Below are positions 18,269 through 26,811 of a stretch of 64,000 nucleotides of DNA, one piece after another; the stretch's first letter is position 1; each line of letters starts with the position of its first letter. Made by a program: the position numbers and the translations under genes. The notes beneath the pieces were generated by a model. That model saw only the letters and a program-made list of their open reading frames with translations. It was not told where the DNA came from and did not search any database. The stretch comes from Desulforudis sp. (GTDB lineage Bacteria > Bacillota > Desulfotomaculia > Desulfotomaculales > Desulforudaceae), in assembly GCA_003604975.1 (NCBI GenBank), contig QZIR01000074.1, positions 1 through 64,000 of the forward strand, written 5' to 3'.

Positions 18269-18361
18269 CTAATGCAGAACGAGTCTTCTGTAGAGCATGT
18301 AAGCCCTGACCGAACCGGTCGTTTCGAAAAGCCTCCAAAAAAATTCAGCTGTTAAATGCAT
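18269..18361 (-). CDS. YqzL-like small protein (30 aa)
   Basis: An ATG at 18361 opens a 30-codon frame ending in TAG at 18269-18271. The peptide has an aromatic start (TAEFFWRLFE), then TGSVRAY and MLYRRL, resembling the YqzL family (PF14006) of tiny Firmicute proteins, which have the pattern FxWKxFxxTGxIxxYLLxK. Function unknown. It has its own promoter 40 bases upstream and a terminator 26 bases downstream, so it is a real transcription unit rather than a chance ORF. The ribosome-binding site (GTGAGCGG) is weak. It could alternatively act as a leader peptide for pheST, since it contains three Phe codons, but the family resemblance argues for a conserved product. Confidence 0.65.
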   Translation of the reverse strand: MHLTAEFFWRLFETTGSVRAYMLYRRLVLH

Positions 18362-18400
18362 CCGCTCACAACCTTTCAAGTTCTTGGAGACCTTACGGAG

Positions 18401-18429
18401 ATTATATCACAAGCCTAATTCTAACACAA
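18401..18429 (-). promoter_or_regulatory. Promoter of the YqzL-like gene (and perhaps pheST)
   Basis: The minus strand reads TTGTGT (18429-18424), a 17-base spacer and TATAAT (18406-18401). The -10 carries the same TGTGATATAAT context as the pbp promoter at 2928-2938. The -35 overlaps the end of the upstream TrmH-family gene. Confidence 0.75.
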
Positions 18430-19257
18430 GGAACTTTTGGCCCGCTGGCGCACGGCTTCGTAGACCAAAAGGGCGGTGGCGACGCCTACGTTCAGCGACT
18501 CCGCCCTTCCAGGCATGGGAATAAAAACCAAGTTGTCCACGGCATCTCGCAGCTCTGGTCCGACCCCCCTGGTCTCGTGTCCGACCGCCACCGCCGTAGG
18601 TCCGGCAAAGTCACAGTCATACAAGGAACGGTCGCCGTTCGGGTCGCCGGCCAGCACCTGAAACCCCCGCCTCTTAAGGCCGGAAACCAGCTCGGCCGGG
18701 TCAACCTGCTCCGCGATAGGCAGGTGGAAGACCGAGCCCGCGGTGGCCCGCACCACCCGCGGATGGTACAGGTCCACGCTATCCCTCAGGAGGGCCACGC
18801 CGGTCACCGCACAGGCGTCAGCGGTCCGGATGATCGTGCCCAGGTTTCCGGGATCCTGGATCCCGTCCACGACCAAGACCAACGGGACGCCGGTCCGGGT
18901 CGCGAGCACCTCGTCCACGGTGGTACCGGCTTTATACACCAGGGCGACCACCCCCTGCGGGGTCTCGGTGGCGGTGAGTTCCTGCAGCAGGGCCGGCTCG
19001 ACCTCCCACACGGCAATCCCCCGTCCGGACGCCGCAGTCACTAGCGCCGCGGTGCGGGGATCGCGCAGGGCTTCGGCCGTGAAGACGATGACCTCGACCT
19101 CAAAGTCGGCGGCGAGCGCTTCCTCGACCACCCGTACTCCCTCGACCAGGAACCTGCCCTCCCGCTCACGGTGTTTCCGCTGGTGAAACTGCTTCAAGTA
19201 TTTCAGCCTTGGGTTATGCCGGGAGGTAATCCTAAACACGCGCTTAGGCTCCTTCAA
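18421..19257 (-). CDS. TrmH/SpoU-family RNA 2'-O-methyltransferase
   Basis: A 278-residue SPOUT-class methylase that would methylate a ribose in rRNA or tRNA with S-adenosylmethionine. An N-terminal L30e-like substrate-binding domain (about 1-110; GRFLVEGVRVVEEAL) precedes the knotted SpoU domain with motif 1 (QDPGNLGTIIRTADA), motif 2 (VAVGHETRGVG) and motif 3 (PMPGRAESLNVGVATALLVYE). The length and N-terminal domain suggest an RlmB/TsnR-like rRNA enzyme; its exact target is not certain. It overlaps ktrA by 14 bases, so the two are coupled. Confidence 0.9.
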   Translation of the reverse strand: MKEPKRVFRITSRHNPRLKYLKQFHQRKHREREGRFLVEGVRVVEEALAADFEVEVIVFTAEALRDPRTAALVTAASGRGIAVWEVEPALLQELTATETPQGVVALVYKAGTTVDEVLATRTGVPLVLVVDGIQDPGNLGTIIRTADACAVTGVALLRDSVDLYHPRVVRATAGSVFHLPIAEQVDPAELVSGLKRRGFQVLAGDPNGDRSLYDCDFAGPTAVAVGHETRGVGPELRDAVDNLVFIPMPGRAESLNVGVATALLVYEAVRQRAKSSLC

Positions 19258-19891
19258 ACCTCTGCAGCCGGTCGGTGCGGCCGATGGTGACCAGGACGTC
19301 CCCTTCTTCGATGACGGTCTTGGCCCCGGGAGCGATGATCACGTCTTTACCGCGCCGGATGGCCAGGACGTTGGCCCCGTATTTCACCCGCATCCCGGAG
19401 TCGGCCAGCGTCTTCCCCAAAAACTGCGGCGCCGCCGCCAGCTCCAGGATGCTGAAGTCCGGGGAGAGGTCGATCTGGTCCAGGATATTCTTGGACACCA
19501 GGCCGCGGGCCACCCGGATCCCCATGTCACGCTCCGGAAAGACCACCTTGTCCGCGCCGACCCGGGCCAGGACCCTACCGTGGAGGTCGGTGCGGGCCTT
19601 GGCCACCACGTTCGGCACGCCCAGTTCCTTCATCATCACCGTACACAGGATGTTGGCCTGCATGTCCTTCCCGATGGCCACGATGACCACGTCGAAGTTC
19701 CGGATGCCGAGGGCGGAAAGCGCCTCCTCATCCAGAGCGTCGGCCTGCACCGCGTGCGTAACCTTGTCCATGATCTCCTCAACTTTTGACTCACTCACAT
19801 CGACAGCCAGGACATCGTAGCCCATCTTGGCCAGTGTTGTGGCGATGCTGGCCCCGAACCGTCCCAGCCCGATAACCGCAAACTGCCGCAT
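19244..19891 (-). CDS. ktrA: KtrA/TrkA-type potassium channel regulatory subunit
   Basis: A 215-residue cytoplasmic RCK protein that gates a KtrB/TrkH-type K+ transporter in response to nucleotide. The N-terminal Rossmann fold has GLGRFGAS and binds NAD(H) or ATP, and the C-terminal TrkA-C domain starts near residue 135. I place the start at the ATG at 19891, eight bases from GAGGAG, rather than the GTG at 19900. The membrane partner ktrB is not in the window. Its terminal 14 bases overlap the TrmH-family gene. Confidence 0.88.
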   Translation of the reverse strand: MRQFAVIGLGRFGASIATTLAKMGYDVLAVDVSESKVEEIMDKVTHAVQADALDEEALSALGIRNFDVVIVAIGKDMQANILCTVMMKELGVPNVVAKARTDLHGRVLARVGADKVVFPERDMGIRVARGLVSKNILDQIDLSPDFSILELAAAPQFLGKTLADSGMRVKYGANVLAIRRGKDVIIAPGAKTVIEEGDVLVTIGRTDRLQRFEGA

Positions 19892-19935
19892 TACACGCAC
19901 TCCTCTACGGTTATTTCCATAGTATTAGCACTCTT

Positions 19936-19967
19936 CAAAAAGAAAGCATGGTGCTTTCGACCATGCT
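19936..19967 (-). terminator. Terminator of infC-rpmI-rplT
   Basis: An 8-bp stem, AGCATGGT with ACCATGCT (19945-19952 and 19960-19967), is followed on the minus strand by TTCTTTTTG. It lies 24 bases after the rplT stop. Confidence 0.88.
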
Positions 19968-19990
19968 CTCCCGTTTAGTTTTCTTCCTGT

Positions 19991-20350
19991 CTATTTGTTC
20001 AGGTTGGCCTTGGCCACCTCAACCAGTTGTCCGAAAGCTTTCTCGTCCCTTACCGCCAGATCGGCCAGCATTTTCCGGTTGATCTCCACACCGGCGTGCT
20101 TCAGGCCCTGGATGAAACGGTTATAAGAAAGGCCGTTCATACGGGCGGCGGCGTTGATCCGAGTGATCCACAGCCGGCGGAAGTCACGCTTCTTGGCGCG
20201 GCGGTCGCGAAAGGCGTACAGCAGGGAGCGCATCACCTGCTGATTCGCTATCCGGTATAGTTTACTCTTAGCGCCCCAGTAACCCTTGGCCAGTTTAAGT
20301 ACTTTTTTGTGTCGCTTTTTATTCGTAACTGCGGTTTTTACGCGCGGCAT
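19991..20350 (-). CDS. rplT: 50S ribosomal protein L20
   Basis: A 119-residue L20, normal length, with the basic N-terminus ([20 protein letters not shown]) and the GLSYNRFI stretch typical of the family. It is an early-assembly 23S rRNA-binding protein. In Firmicutes L20 also represses this operon by binding the infC leader, and a fitting leader is present at 21108-21270. Confidence 0.98.
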   Translation of the reverse strand: MPRVKTAVTNKKRHKKVLKLAKGYWGAKSKLYRIANQQVMRSLLYAFRDRRAKKRDFRRLWITRINAAARMNGLSYNRFIQGLKHAGVEINRKMLADLAVRDEKAFGQLVEVAKANLNK

Positions 20351-20365
20351 AATGACATTCCTCCT

Positions 20366-20572
20366 CTAAGCCTTGTACGGTAGTAAGCTGCGCAGCCGGG
20401 CCATATCTCCGGGACTCAGGATGAACGTCCCGCGCAGGCGGCGTTTCCTCTTTGCGGTCTTGCTTTCAAACTTGTGACTGCTGAAGGCGTGATAGCTCCG
20501 CAGTTTACCCGTGGCTGTCTTCTTGAACCGCTTCGCAGCAGCCCGGTGAGTCTTAATCTTTGGCAACGTCAT
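20366..20572 (-). CDS. rpmI: 50S ribosomal protein L35
   Basis: A 68-residue L35 with the family core KIKTHRAAAKRFKKT and the LLPYKA C-terminus. The ATG at 20572 gives MTLPK; a TTG two codons later would give the more usual MPK-like start and has the better Shine-Dalgarno spacing, so the first two residues are uncertain. It lies 13 bases after infC and 15 before rplT. Confidence 0.96.
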   Translation of the reverse strand: MTLPKIKTHRAAAKRFKKTATGKLRSYHAFSSHKFESKTAKRKRRLRGTFILSPGDMARLRSLLPYKA

Positions 20573-20585
20573 TCACTTCCTTTCG

Positions 20586-21107
20586 CTACTCCTGCTTTTG
20601 CGCTGTAGGGGCTAGAATCATTATCATGTTGCGACCTTCGAGTTTGGGATGTCTTTCCACAGTGGCCATCTCCTGCACTTGCTCAGCCAGCTTACGCAAG
20701 AGCTGCTGGCCCAGGTGCGGGTGTACAATCTCACGGCCACGAAACATCAGGGTGACCTTGACCTTGTCCCCGTCTTTCAGGAAACGCATGGCGTTCCGGG
20801 CCTTGACCTCAAAGTCGTGGTCCTCGATGTTCGGACGCATCTTCACTTCCTTGAGGCTGACAACGTGCTGTTTCTTGCGCGACTCCTTGTCTCGCTTGCT
20901 CTGCTCGTACTTGTAACGCCCGTAGTCCATGATCCGACAAACCACCGGACGGGCCTGGGGCGCCACTTCGACCAAGTCGAGCCCACTCTCCTCGGCCTTC
21001 CGGAGAGCGTCAAAGAAGGGCACAATACCCAACTGCTCACCATCGGCGCCGATCAAACGTACCTCTCTGGCCCGGATCCCCTGATTGATGCGAAGGTCCT
21101 TGGTAAT
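20586..21107 (-). CDS. infC: Translation initiation factor IF-3 (AUU start)
   Basis: A 173-residue IF-3 that binds the 30S subunit and discriminates the initiator tRNA and start codon. The conserved N-terminus (INQGIRAREVRLIGADGEQLG) is in frame only if translation begins at the ATT at 21107-21105. A TAA lies two codons upstream, and AGGAGG ends ten bases before the ATT. No ATG, GTG or TTG is available before the TTG at 21056, which would remove 17 conserved residues. AUU initiation of infC is known from Escherichia coli and Bacillus and lets IF-3 repress its own synthesis. N-domain about 1-85, linker, C-domain about 90-173. Confidence 0.93.
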   Translation of the reverse strand: MTKDLRINQGIRAREVRLIGADGEQLGIVPFFDALRKAEESGLDLVEVAPQARPVVCRIMDYGRYKYEQSKRDKESRKKQHVVSLKEVKMRPNIEDHDFEVKARNAMRFLKDGDKVKVTLMFRGREIVHPHLGQQLLRKLAEQVQEMATVERHPKLEGRNMIMILAPTAQKQE

Positions 21108-21270
21108 AACTTATACACCTCCTGAAAATTTCCAATAAAGAAAGCGGGCTACCGCCCGCCTGAAATGCCGGAAAAGATCCGAGGATCTGTCCACGTAACC
21201 TCACTGACGCTACTGGTCGTAAGGTGAGAAGCGGGTCGGCTTCTACTTGTACAAATATTTGGCATTTACC
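21108..21270 (-). promoter_or_regulatory. infC-rpmI-rplT leader with attenuator (L20-leader type)
   Basis: The leader between the promoter and infC ends in a terminator: GCGGGC, GGTA loop, GCCCGC (21144-21159), followed on the minus strand by TTTCTTTATT. The position, operon and terminator match the Firmicute L20 leader, in which L20 binding favours termination. I did not fold the aptamer, so the L20-binding element itself is inferred. Confidence 0.75.
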
Positions 21271-21277
21271 GCCAGTA

Positions 21278-21306
21278 ATTATACCACGTACACTCTAACC
21301 CGTCAA
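21278..21306 (-). promoter_or_regulatory. Promoter of infC-rpmI-rplT
   Basis: The minus strand reads TTGACG (21306-21301), 17 bases, then TATAAT (21283-21278): near-consensus sigma-A, as expected for a ribosomal protein operon. Confidence 0.88.
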
Positions 21307-21407
21307 GCAAAAATGCAGAATATCTGTCGTATCTGGAGTTGCCGTTCCGACATCCGACCTCCGACGACCGACGACCGAATAGCCAAGCGACGTTTTGCAG
21401 CGGTCTC

Positions 21408-23348
21408 TTAGGATTCCCGGCGCAGGTACCTGGTCTCGATCCTGCCCTTCAGGTCGGCGATCACTGCTTCCAGCGGCTGCGCCCCCAGGTCACCCTCGCT
21501 CCGTTCCCGGACCGCAACCGTCCCGGACTCCACTTCTTTGTCGCCGGCAATCAGCATGTAGGGGACCTTCTGCACCTGGGCCTCCCGGATCTTGTAGCCC
21601 ACTTTTTCGTTCCGGCCGTCGAACTCGGCCCGGATCCCCGCCTCCAGCAGCCGGTCGGTGACCTGCCGGGCGTACTCCGCGTGGCGGTCGGTGATCGGGA
21701 TCACCCGCGCCTGCACCGGCGCCAGCCAGAGCGGAAAGGCTCCAGCGAAGTGCTCCGTCAGGATCGCGATGAACCGCTCCAGGCTGCCGAACACCACTCG
21801 GTGTAACATAACCGGCCGGTGCTTTAGTCCGTCCTCCCCGACGTAGGTCAGGTCGAACTTCTCCGGCATCTGAAAGTCGCACTGGATCGTCCCGCACTGC
21901 CAGGTCCGCCCCAGGCAGTCCTGCAGCTTGAAGTCGATCTTCGGCCCGTAAAAGGCGCCGTCCCCCTCGTTCACCTTGTACGGCAGGCCCTTCTTCTCCA
22001 GGGCCCCGCGCAGGGCGTTGGTCGCCGTCTCCCACAGTGCGTCCGACCCCATCGCCTTTTCCGGCCGGGTCGAGAGCTCGATGTGGTAGTCGAAACCAAA
22101 GATGTTCCGGTAGAAGTACTCGACCATCTCGATGATCCCCACGATCTCGTCTTCTACCTGCTCGGGACGGCAGAAGAGGTGCGCGTCATCCTGGGTAAAG
22201 CAGCGGACCCGCATCAGGCCGTGCAGCACCCCGGACAGCTCATGCCGGTGGACCAGCCCCAGCTCACCCAGCCGGATCGGCAGCTCCCGGTAGCTGTGGA
22301 GGCGCGACTGGTACAGGATGATCCCACCCGGGCAGTTCATCGGCTTGATGGCGTAGTTCTCCTCGTCGATCCGGGTGAAGTACATGTTTTCCTTATAGTG
22401 TTCCCAGTGCCCGGAACGTTCCCACAGTTCCTGGCGAAGGATGATCGGTGACCGAATCTCCTGGTAGCCCTGCTTCACGTGCTCTTCCCGCCAGAACCGC
22501 TCCAGCTCGTTGCGCAGGACCATCCCCTTCGGATGAAAGAAAGGAAAGCCCGGCCCCTCGTCGTGCACGCTGTAAAGGTCCAGCTCCACCCCGAGCCGCC
22601 GGTGGTCGCGCTTCTTGGCCTCTTCCAGACGGAAGAGGTACTCTTTGAGCATCGACTGCTTCGGATACGAGGTGCCGTAGATCCGCTGCAGCATCCGGTT
22701 CCGCTCGTCGCCCCGCCAGTAGGCCCCGGCCAGGCTCAAGAGCTTGAACGACCGGATCCGCCCCGTGGACGGGACATGCGGGCCGGCACAGAGGTCCGTA
22801 AAATCTCCCTGCCGGTAGAAGGAGATCACCGCGTCCTCGGGCAGGTCCTCGATCAACTCCACCTTGTAGTCTTCCCCGGCCGCCCGGGCCAGCGCGATCG
22901 CGTCCTCGCGGCTCAGTTCAAACCGTTCGAAGGGCAGGTCGGCCTCGATGATCGCCTGCATCTCCTTCTCAATCTTCTCCAGGTCCTCGGGCGTAAAGGA
23001 CTGCAGCACGTCGAAGTCGTAGTAGAAGCCGTCCTTGATCGCCGGGCCGATCGCCAGCTTGCACTCCGGAAAAAGCTTCTTTACGGCCTGGGCCATCACG
23101 TGCGACGAGCTGTGGCGGTACACCAGCTGCCCTTCCTCGTCATCAAAGGTCACAAACTCGACCTGCGCGTCGCCGGTCAGCGGGCGGTGCAGGTCATACA
23201 GCCGCCCGTTCACCTTCGCGGCCAGGGCTTCCTTAACCAGGCGGGAGCCGATCCCCCTGGCGATTTCGAGCGGCGTAACCCCCTCCGGGTGCTCCACCAC
23301 CTTGCCGTCTTTAAGCGTAATCTGGATCACTTGGATTTCCCCCTTCAT
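21408..23348 (-). CDS. thrS: Threonine--tRNA ligase
   Basis: A 646-residue class II synthetase that charges tRNA-Thr. The N-terminal TGS domain (about 1-65), the editing/SAD domain with HSSSHVMAQA (about 80-90) and CAGPHVPSTG, the catalytic core (motif 2 region RHELSGVLHGLMRVRCFTQDDAH) and the C-terminal anticodon-binding domain (from about 540: RVIPITDRHAEYA) are all intact. Expression is controlled by a T-box leader upstream. Bases 21307-21407 between its stop and the infC promoter hold nothing that I recognise beyond a short run of direct repeats (CCGACATCCGACCTCCGACGACCG region). Confidence 0.98.
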   Translation of the reverse strand: MKGEIQVIQITLKDGKVVEHPEGVTPLEIARGIGSRLVKEALAAKVNGRLYDLHRPLTGDAQVEFVTFDDEEGQLVYRHSSSHVMAQAVKKLFPECKLAIGPAIKDGFYYDFDVLQSFTPEDLEKIEKEMQAIIEADLPFERFELSREDAIALARAAGEDYKVELIEDLPEDAVISFYRQGDFTDLCAGPHVPSTGRIRSFKLLSLAGAYWRGDERNRMLQRIYGTSYPKQSMLKEYLFRLEEAKKRDHRRLGVELDLYSVHDEGPGFPFFHPKGMVLRNELERFWREEHVKQGYQEIRSPIILRQELWERSGHWEHYKENMYFTRIDEENYAIKPMNCPGGIILYQSRLHSYRELPIRLGELGLVHRHELSGVLHGLMRVRCFTQDDAHLFCRPEQVEDEIVGIIEMVEYFYRNIFGFDYHIELSTRPEKAMGSDALWETATNALRGALEKKGLPYKVNEGDGAFYGPKIDFKLQDCLGRTWQCGTIQCDFQMPEKFDLTYVGEDGLKHRPVMLHRVVFGSLERFIAILTEHFAGAFPLWLAPVQARVIPITDRHAEYARQVTDRLLEAGIRAEFDGRNEKVGYKIREAQVQKVPYMLIAGDKEVESGTVAVRERSEGDLGAQPLEAVIADLKGRIETRYLRRES

Positions 23349-23360
23349 GCACTAAAACAT

Positions 23361-23610
23361 AAATAAACCCCCGCGTCCGCTCAGGGACGGGAGGCTTTAC
23401 CCGCGGTTCCACCCTGTTTGGAGGGCACGATGTGGCCCTCCCACTTAACAGGACAGGTAACGGCTGTCACCGGCCCGGCTTCATCACCGGGCGACTCCGA
23501 GGTGGTCTTCATCCGCCTGTTACCCGGACGCGCTTGCAGCCTGGGGCGCATCCTCTCTGAAGGGCCGTGCCGGACTACTCGCCTCTTCATTGCGTTTACA
23601 TATTCGCCTA
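23361..23610 (-). promoter_or_regulatory. T-box riboswitch controlling thrS
   Basis: On the minus strand, stem I begins with AATGAAGAGGCGAGTAGTC and contains AGAGAGGATG. The specifier region reads GAAGACCACC (23510-23501), which offers ACC codons for threonine. The conserved T-box, AGGGTGGAACCGCGG, is at 23415-23401, and its 3' side competes with a terminator whose CCTCCCGTCC arm and GGACGCGGGGG arm (23394-23368) are followed by TTTATTT. Uncharged tRNA-Thr should stabilise the antiterminator and allow thrS transcription. Confidence 0.93.
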
Positions 23611-23611
23611 G

Positions 23612-23640
23612 ATTATATGCCGTCCCCGGAGTCCTGTCAA
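23612..23640 (-). promoter_or_regulatory. thrS promoter
   Basis: Perfect consensus on the minus strand: TTGACA (23640-23635), 17 bases, TATAAT (23617-23612). The T-box leader starts a few bases downstream. Confidence 0.93.
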
Positions 23641-23675
23641 CACAGGCAGATTAAGCCTCGAACCGGTGCGGCCCG

Positions 23676-24305
23676 TCAGATGACCAGCATCCCGGTCCGG
23701 AACAGCACGTAGTACACGACCACCTGGATCAGTCCGATCAGGAACCCGATTACCCCGCCGAGCAGGGTGATCGCCCGGAGTTCCCGGGACGCCACCTGGA
23801 AGGCCACCTGCTCCAGCATCTCAAGCGGAAAGGAGTTCAGCCGCGCCTCAATCAGCTGCCCGATCTTGACCTCCCGGCGCGCCGCCGCAGTGAGCTCGTC
23901 CACCAGCAGCTCAACAAAGCCCGGCATCCGTTCAGCCACGACGTCCGCCATCTTCTCCGCGATGAAGGTCTTGATCGAGTACGGTACGATCACCGGCATT
24001 TTGATCATGACCGCGTCGTAGACCCCCACCCCCACCGCCTCCACCAGGCGGTCGGAGATGTCTTTCACGTCGAGGTAGGCGACCAGGTCGTCGATCGAGA
24101 GCAGTTCTTCCTCCACGACCCGGCCCACGGTCGCGGCCAGGTCGCGGCGCCGCTTGGGGATGACCCCCTGGATGGCGAAGGGAGTTCCCGGTATGCGAAT
24201 CGGGTTGTAGGGGCGAAACAGGAGCTTGACCGCGATCCAGTTGGTCGACCAGCCGATCAAGCCCCCTACAATCGGAATTAGCGCCAGGTAGAGCCAAGTG
24301 TACAC
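23676..24305 (-). CDS. DUF445 family membrane protein
   Basis: A 209-residue protein of the DUF445 (YheB-like) family; function unknown. An N-terminal membrane segment (YLALIPIVGGLIGWSTNWIAV) with the family pattern GWxTNWxAVKxLFxP is followed by a soluble helical middle and a C-terminal membrane segment (LLGGVIGFLIGLIQVVVYYVLF). I choose the GTG at 24305, five to six bases from AAGGAG; the frame extends to a TTG at 24326 without a ribosome-binding site. The 104 bases to ytxC contain an imperfect inverted repeat (AGCGCCTCC and GGGGGCGCT arms) that may terminate this region. Confidence 0.8.
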   Translation of the reverse strand: MYTWLYLALIPIVGGLIGWSTNWIAVKLLFRPYNPIRIPGTPFAIQGVIPKRRRDLAATVGRVVEEELLSIDDLVAYLDVKDISDRLVEAVGVGVYDAVMIKMPVIVPYSIKTFIAEKMADVVAERMPGFVELLVDELTAAARREVKIGQLIEARLNSFPLEMLEQVAFQVASRELRAITLLGGVIGFLIGLIQVVVYYVLFRTGMLVI

Positions 24306-24431
24306 GTTTTCTCCTTCGCTAGCCAAAATCTGAGATTGAATATACTACAGCCCTACCCCGAAGGCAAGCGCCCCCAGGTTCATTCCCAGCGTATTGTTAA
24401 ATATAGAGACTTTGGTAAGAGCCCGGAGGCG

Positions 24432-25277
24432 CTAGGCTTTGTTCCAGATGGAACAGTGATTACACCCCGTGCACTGCGTGATCGTGGCGCCGAATACCTC
24501 GCGCAGGGTCTCCAGGGTTACGGGAAGGCAGCGCTTCCCGTGCAGGACGGTCTTTTTCGGGGAAAGGGTCAGCAGCGAGGAGATCAGGATGTCCTCATTG
24601 CGCACCTCGTCTTCCAGGAAGTGCGCGTCCAACTCCAGTTTCCGGGAGAGATCCTGGAAAGCTGCATCGTACAGCTTGAAGCGGCTGCCGGCCTCGATCA
24701 CCACATTGACGGCGTCCAGCCGCTCTTCTCTCTGGCTGGTGTAGTTTTTTAGGATACAGATAAACTCTTCGTTTTCCTGTTCGAAAATCTGGTCGTCCGC
24801 GAGCCAAGCCAGCGCATCACACAGCTGTTCCACCAGGTCATGCAGGCGGAACCGCGCCAGGCCGGCCACGTCCAGGTTGGTGGACTCCTCAAGGTGTTGA
24901 GCGACCCGGACGGCCGCGCTGTTGCGCAGCTTACGCATCAGGGCCCGGTCTTGGTTTAGCCGATCGCACAGTTGCAGCCAGTCCAGATCATCAATGATGC
25001 AGTCCTGTCCCCGAATCAGCTCCGGGCCGAAAAAGGTCTGCCACTGGACGGTGACCAGCGCGGCCACGCTATTAGAGATCGCCGCCGTAAAGCCCTTGCG
25101 GTCCACCCGCCCGAAGAACCGATGCTCCGTCATCCGGCAGCGGAAGAACCCTTTCGGCCTCTCCTTATACTGGACACGCATGCCTCGCGTGCGCAGGATC
25201 TTCAGTTCCCGCCGGACGAACGTGTCGAATATCTCCGAATGCTCCGGATCAACCACAACCTTGATTTCCACCTTCAA
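24432..25277 (-). CDS. ytxC: YtxC-like sporulation protein
   Basis: A 281-residue protein of the YtxC family (putative sporulation protein), found in endospore formers and often near thrS as here. Visible: an N-terminal ferredoxin-like beta region, a long helical middle (HLEESTNLDVAGLARFRL; RLDAVNVVIEAGSRFKLYD) and a C-terminal CTGCNHC motif preceding SIWNKA. The biochemical function is not known. TTG start with AAAGGGG upstream. Its presence supports a spore-forming host. Confidence 0.78.
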   Translation of the reverse strand: MKVEIKVVVDPEHSEIFDTFVRRELKILRTRGMRVQYKERPKGFFRCRMTEHRFFGRVDRKGFTAAISNSVAALVTVQWQTFFGPELIRGQDCIIDDLDWLQLCDRLNQDRALMRKLRNSAAVRVAQHLEESTNLDVAGLARFRLHDLVEQLCDALAWLADDQIFEQENEEFICILKNYTSQREERLDAVNVVIEAGSRFKLYDAAFQDLSRKLELDAHFLEDEVRNEDILISSLLTLSPKKTVLHGKRCLPVTLETLREVFGATITQCTGCNHCSIWNKA

Positions 25278-25527
25278 CTTCCCCTTTGCCAGGATGGAAC
25301 CCCTATTAGAAATGTAATTCTCTCCTGCTCACAATATGCCCAGAAAAAGGCCCCAGGTAGCCACCCGCCCGGGCTTGACCGGCCCTGAGGGCCCGCGTGC
25401 AGGGCAAGCGGAGCAAAACCCGGCGGTCAATAAAAACCGGCAGGAATACCAATAACTAATGCAGAAGTCTCATTCTTCGGGGATTCTTGACATGGTAAAA
25501 AATGGACTAGGCAGGGGGAAATGAGTT
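25278..25527. other. Intergenic region with no recognised gene
   Basis: 250 bases between the divergent ytxC and a membrane-protein gene. I see no ORF or RNA. A TTGACA-like hexamer occurs near 25487 on the plus strand, without a convincing -10 at the right distance. Confidence 0.4.
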
Positions 25528-25926
25528 GTGAGTTACCGGGGTAATCGGTTGGCCGTCTTCCTGATCTTCGCGGGGCTCGGTATCTTCGCCTTTTGGGTGA
25601 TCTGGCTGCTCGGGGGAAACCTGACGGAGGGTCTGCGCACCGTGGAGAACGAGAACTACATCGTCTTCCACATCGCGGCAGAACTGATCACCGCCGTCCT
25701 GGCCTTCACCGGCGGTGTCCTTTGGCTAAGTGAACACCGGCGGGCGCCGGTGTTCGTGATGGTTGCCCTCGGGATGCTCATCTATACGGGACTCAACAGC
25801 ATGGCCTGGGGGGTCCGCAACGACCCCGTCCTCTCGGTTTTCTTCGGCATGGTGTTCATCGTCGGCCTCATTGGCCTCTACTGGTTCGCCAAGGGCCTGA
25901 TGAGCAAACCCACCGGGCAGCAGTAG
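25528..25926 (+). CDS. Small four-helix membrane protein, function unknown
   Basis: A 132-residue GTG-start ORF with four predicted membrane helices (roughly residues 8-30, 45-68, 74-96 and 100-122) and short polar loops. It has no motif that I recognise. GGGGGAAATGA just upstream contains a plausible Shine-Dalgarno. Regular codon use and hydrophobic periodicity argue that it is real. It is one of the few plus-strand genes and stands alone. Confidence 0.65.
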   Translation: MSYRGNRLAVFLIFAGLGIFAFWVIWLLGGNLTEGLRTVENENYIVFHIAAELITAVLAFTGGVLWLSEHRRAPVFVMVALGMLIYTGLNSMAWGVRNDPVLSVFFGMVFIVGLIGLYWFAKGLMSKPTGQQ

Positions 25927-25927
25927 G

Positions 25928-26811
25928 CTACCCCAGTCCCACGTCCGCACCCAGCACCCCAACCACCCGGTGGCCGGCCATAATCGGCACCGACACGGTT
26001 AAGCAAGTCCCATTTCCCCCTCCACATTCGCCAACTGCTTGGAAGCCGTGGTTGAAGAGTCACGACTCGCGGTGATGCTGCCCACCACCGCGTCCACATC
26101 CTGCTTCATCTTCTGCAGGACATCGGCCGTCTTGCTGATCGCGGTCGCCGTGTGGTCCGACAGCTTCCCGATCTCCTGGGCCACCACGGCAAAGCCCCGA
26201 CCGGCCTCTCCCGCCCGGGCCGCCTCGATGGCCGCGTTCAGGGCCAAGAGCTTCGTCTGATCCGAGATCTCACCGATACTGCCGGAAATGGACCGGACCC
26301 TTTCGACAGCCGTCTCCAGGGTCTGGATCTGGTCCTTCAGAGCGCTATTACTCTGCGCGATATCTCTAATCGCCCGGAGCACTAGTTCCAGCGCCGCGCC
26401 GCTCTCCTTCACCGCCGCCTCACTGCCGGCAAAATCCCGCTCCAGGTCCATCCCGGTCTGCTGCAGGGTACCGGCAATGCGGTTCATCTCGTCAAACAGC
26501 GTGGCCAGGTCCGCAGTCGACCGTACCGCCCCGTCCATCTGGTCGGACGCCGCCCGGACCTGCTGCGAGGTCAACTGTACCTCTTGGGTCAAGTACCGGA
26601 CCTTGTTCACCAGGCCGCAGACCGCCTCCGCCAGCCCGGAGAACTTGTCATCCCCATCCACCCGGCAGACCACCGGCAGCTCCACCCGCTGCCAGCTCAC
26701 CGTCTCCGCCTCCATCCGGCCGATCAGCTCCGCATACCGTTTCCGCGGGCGGAGACAGACCACCGCACCGGCTGCCCCGGCCAAAAACAACCCCAATAGA
26801 AAGGCAATCAA
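25928..26811 (-). pseudogene. Chemotaxis-receptor gene with internal deletion
   Basis: The frame 26811-25999 encodes 270 residues: one N-terminal membrane segment and a methyl-accepting signalling domain with the conserved hairpin tip ([22 protein letters not shown] region). It stops abruptly at TAA 25999-26001 after NVEGEMGLA. In the next frame, 25-28 codons down to TAG at 25928 encode [20 protein letters not shown] followed by ADVGLG, the typical last strands of a Cache-type sensor domain. The intact ancestor probably had a C-terminal sensor domain that has been almost entirely deleted, with the joint near a run of five Gs (minus strand). A truncated signalling protein could still be made. 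Confidence 0.7.

Noticed and set aside
17993-18420. T-box riboswitch for pheST
   Set aside because: The T-box core (AGGGTGGNACCGCG) does not occur on the minus strand here; only generic hairpins were found.
21300-21407. Short CCGAC-type repeats as a CRISPR or regulatory array
   Set aside because: The units are 7-11 bases, irregular and without spacers; they look like simple local duplication.
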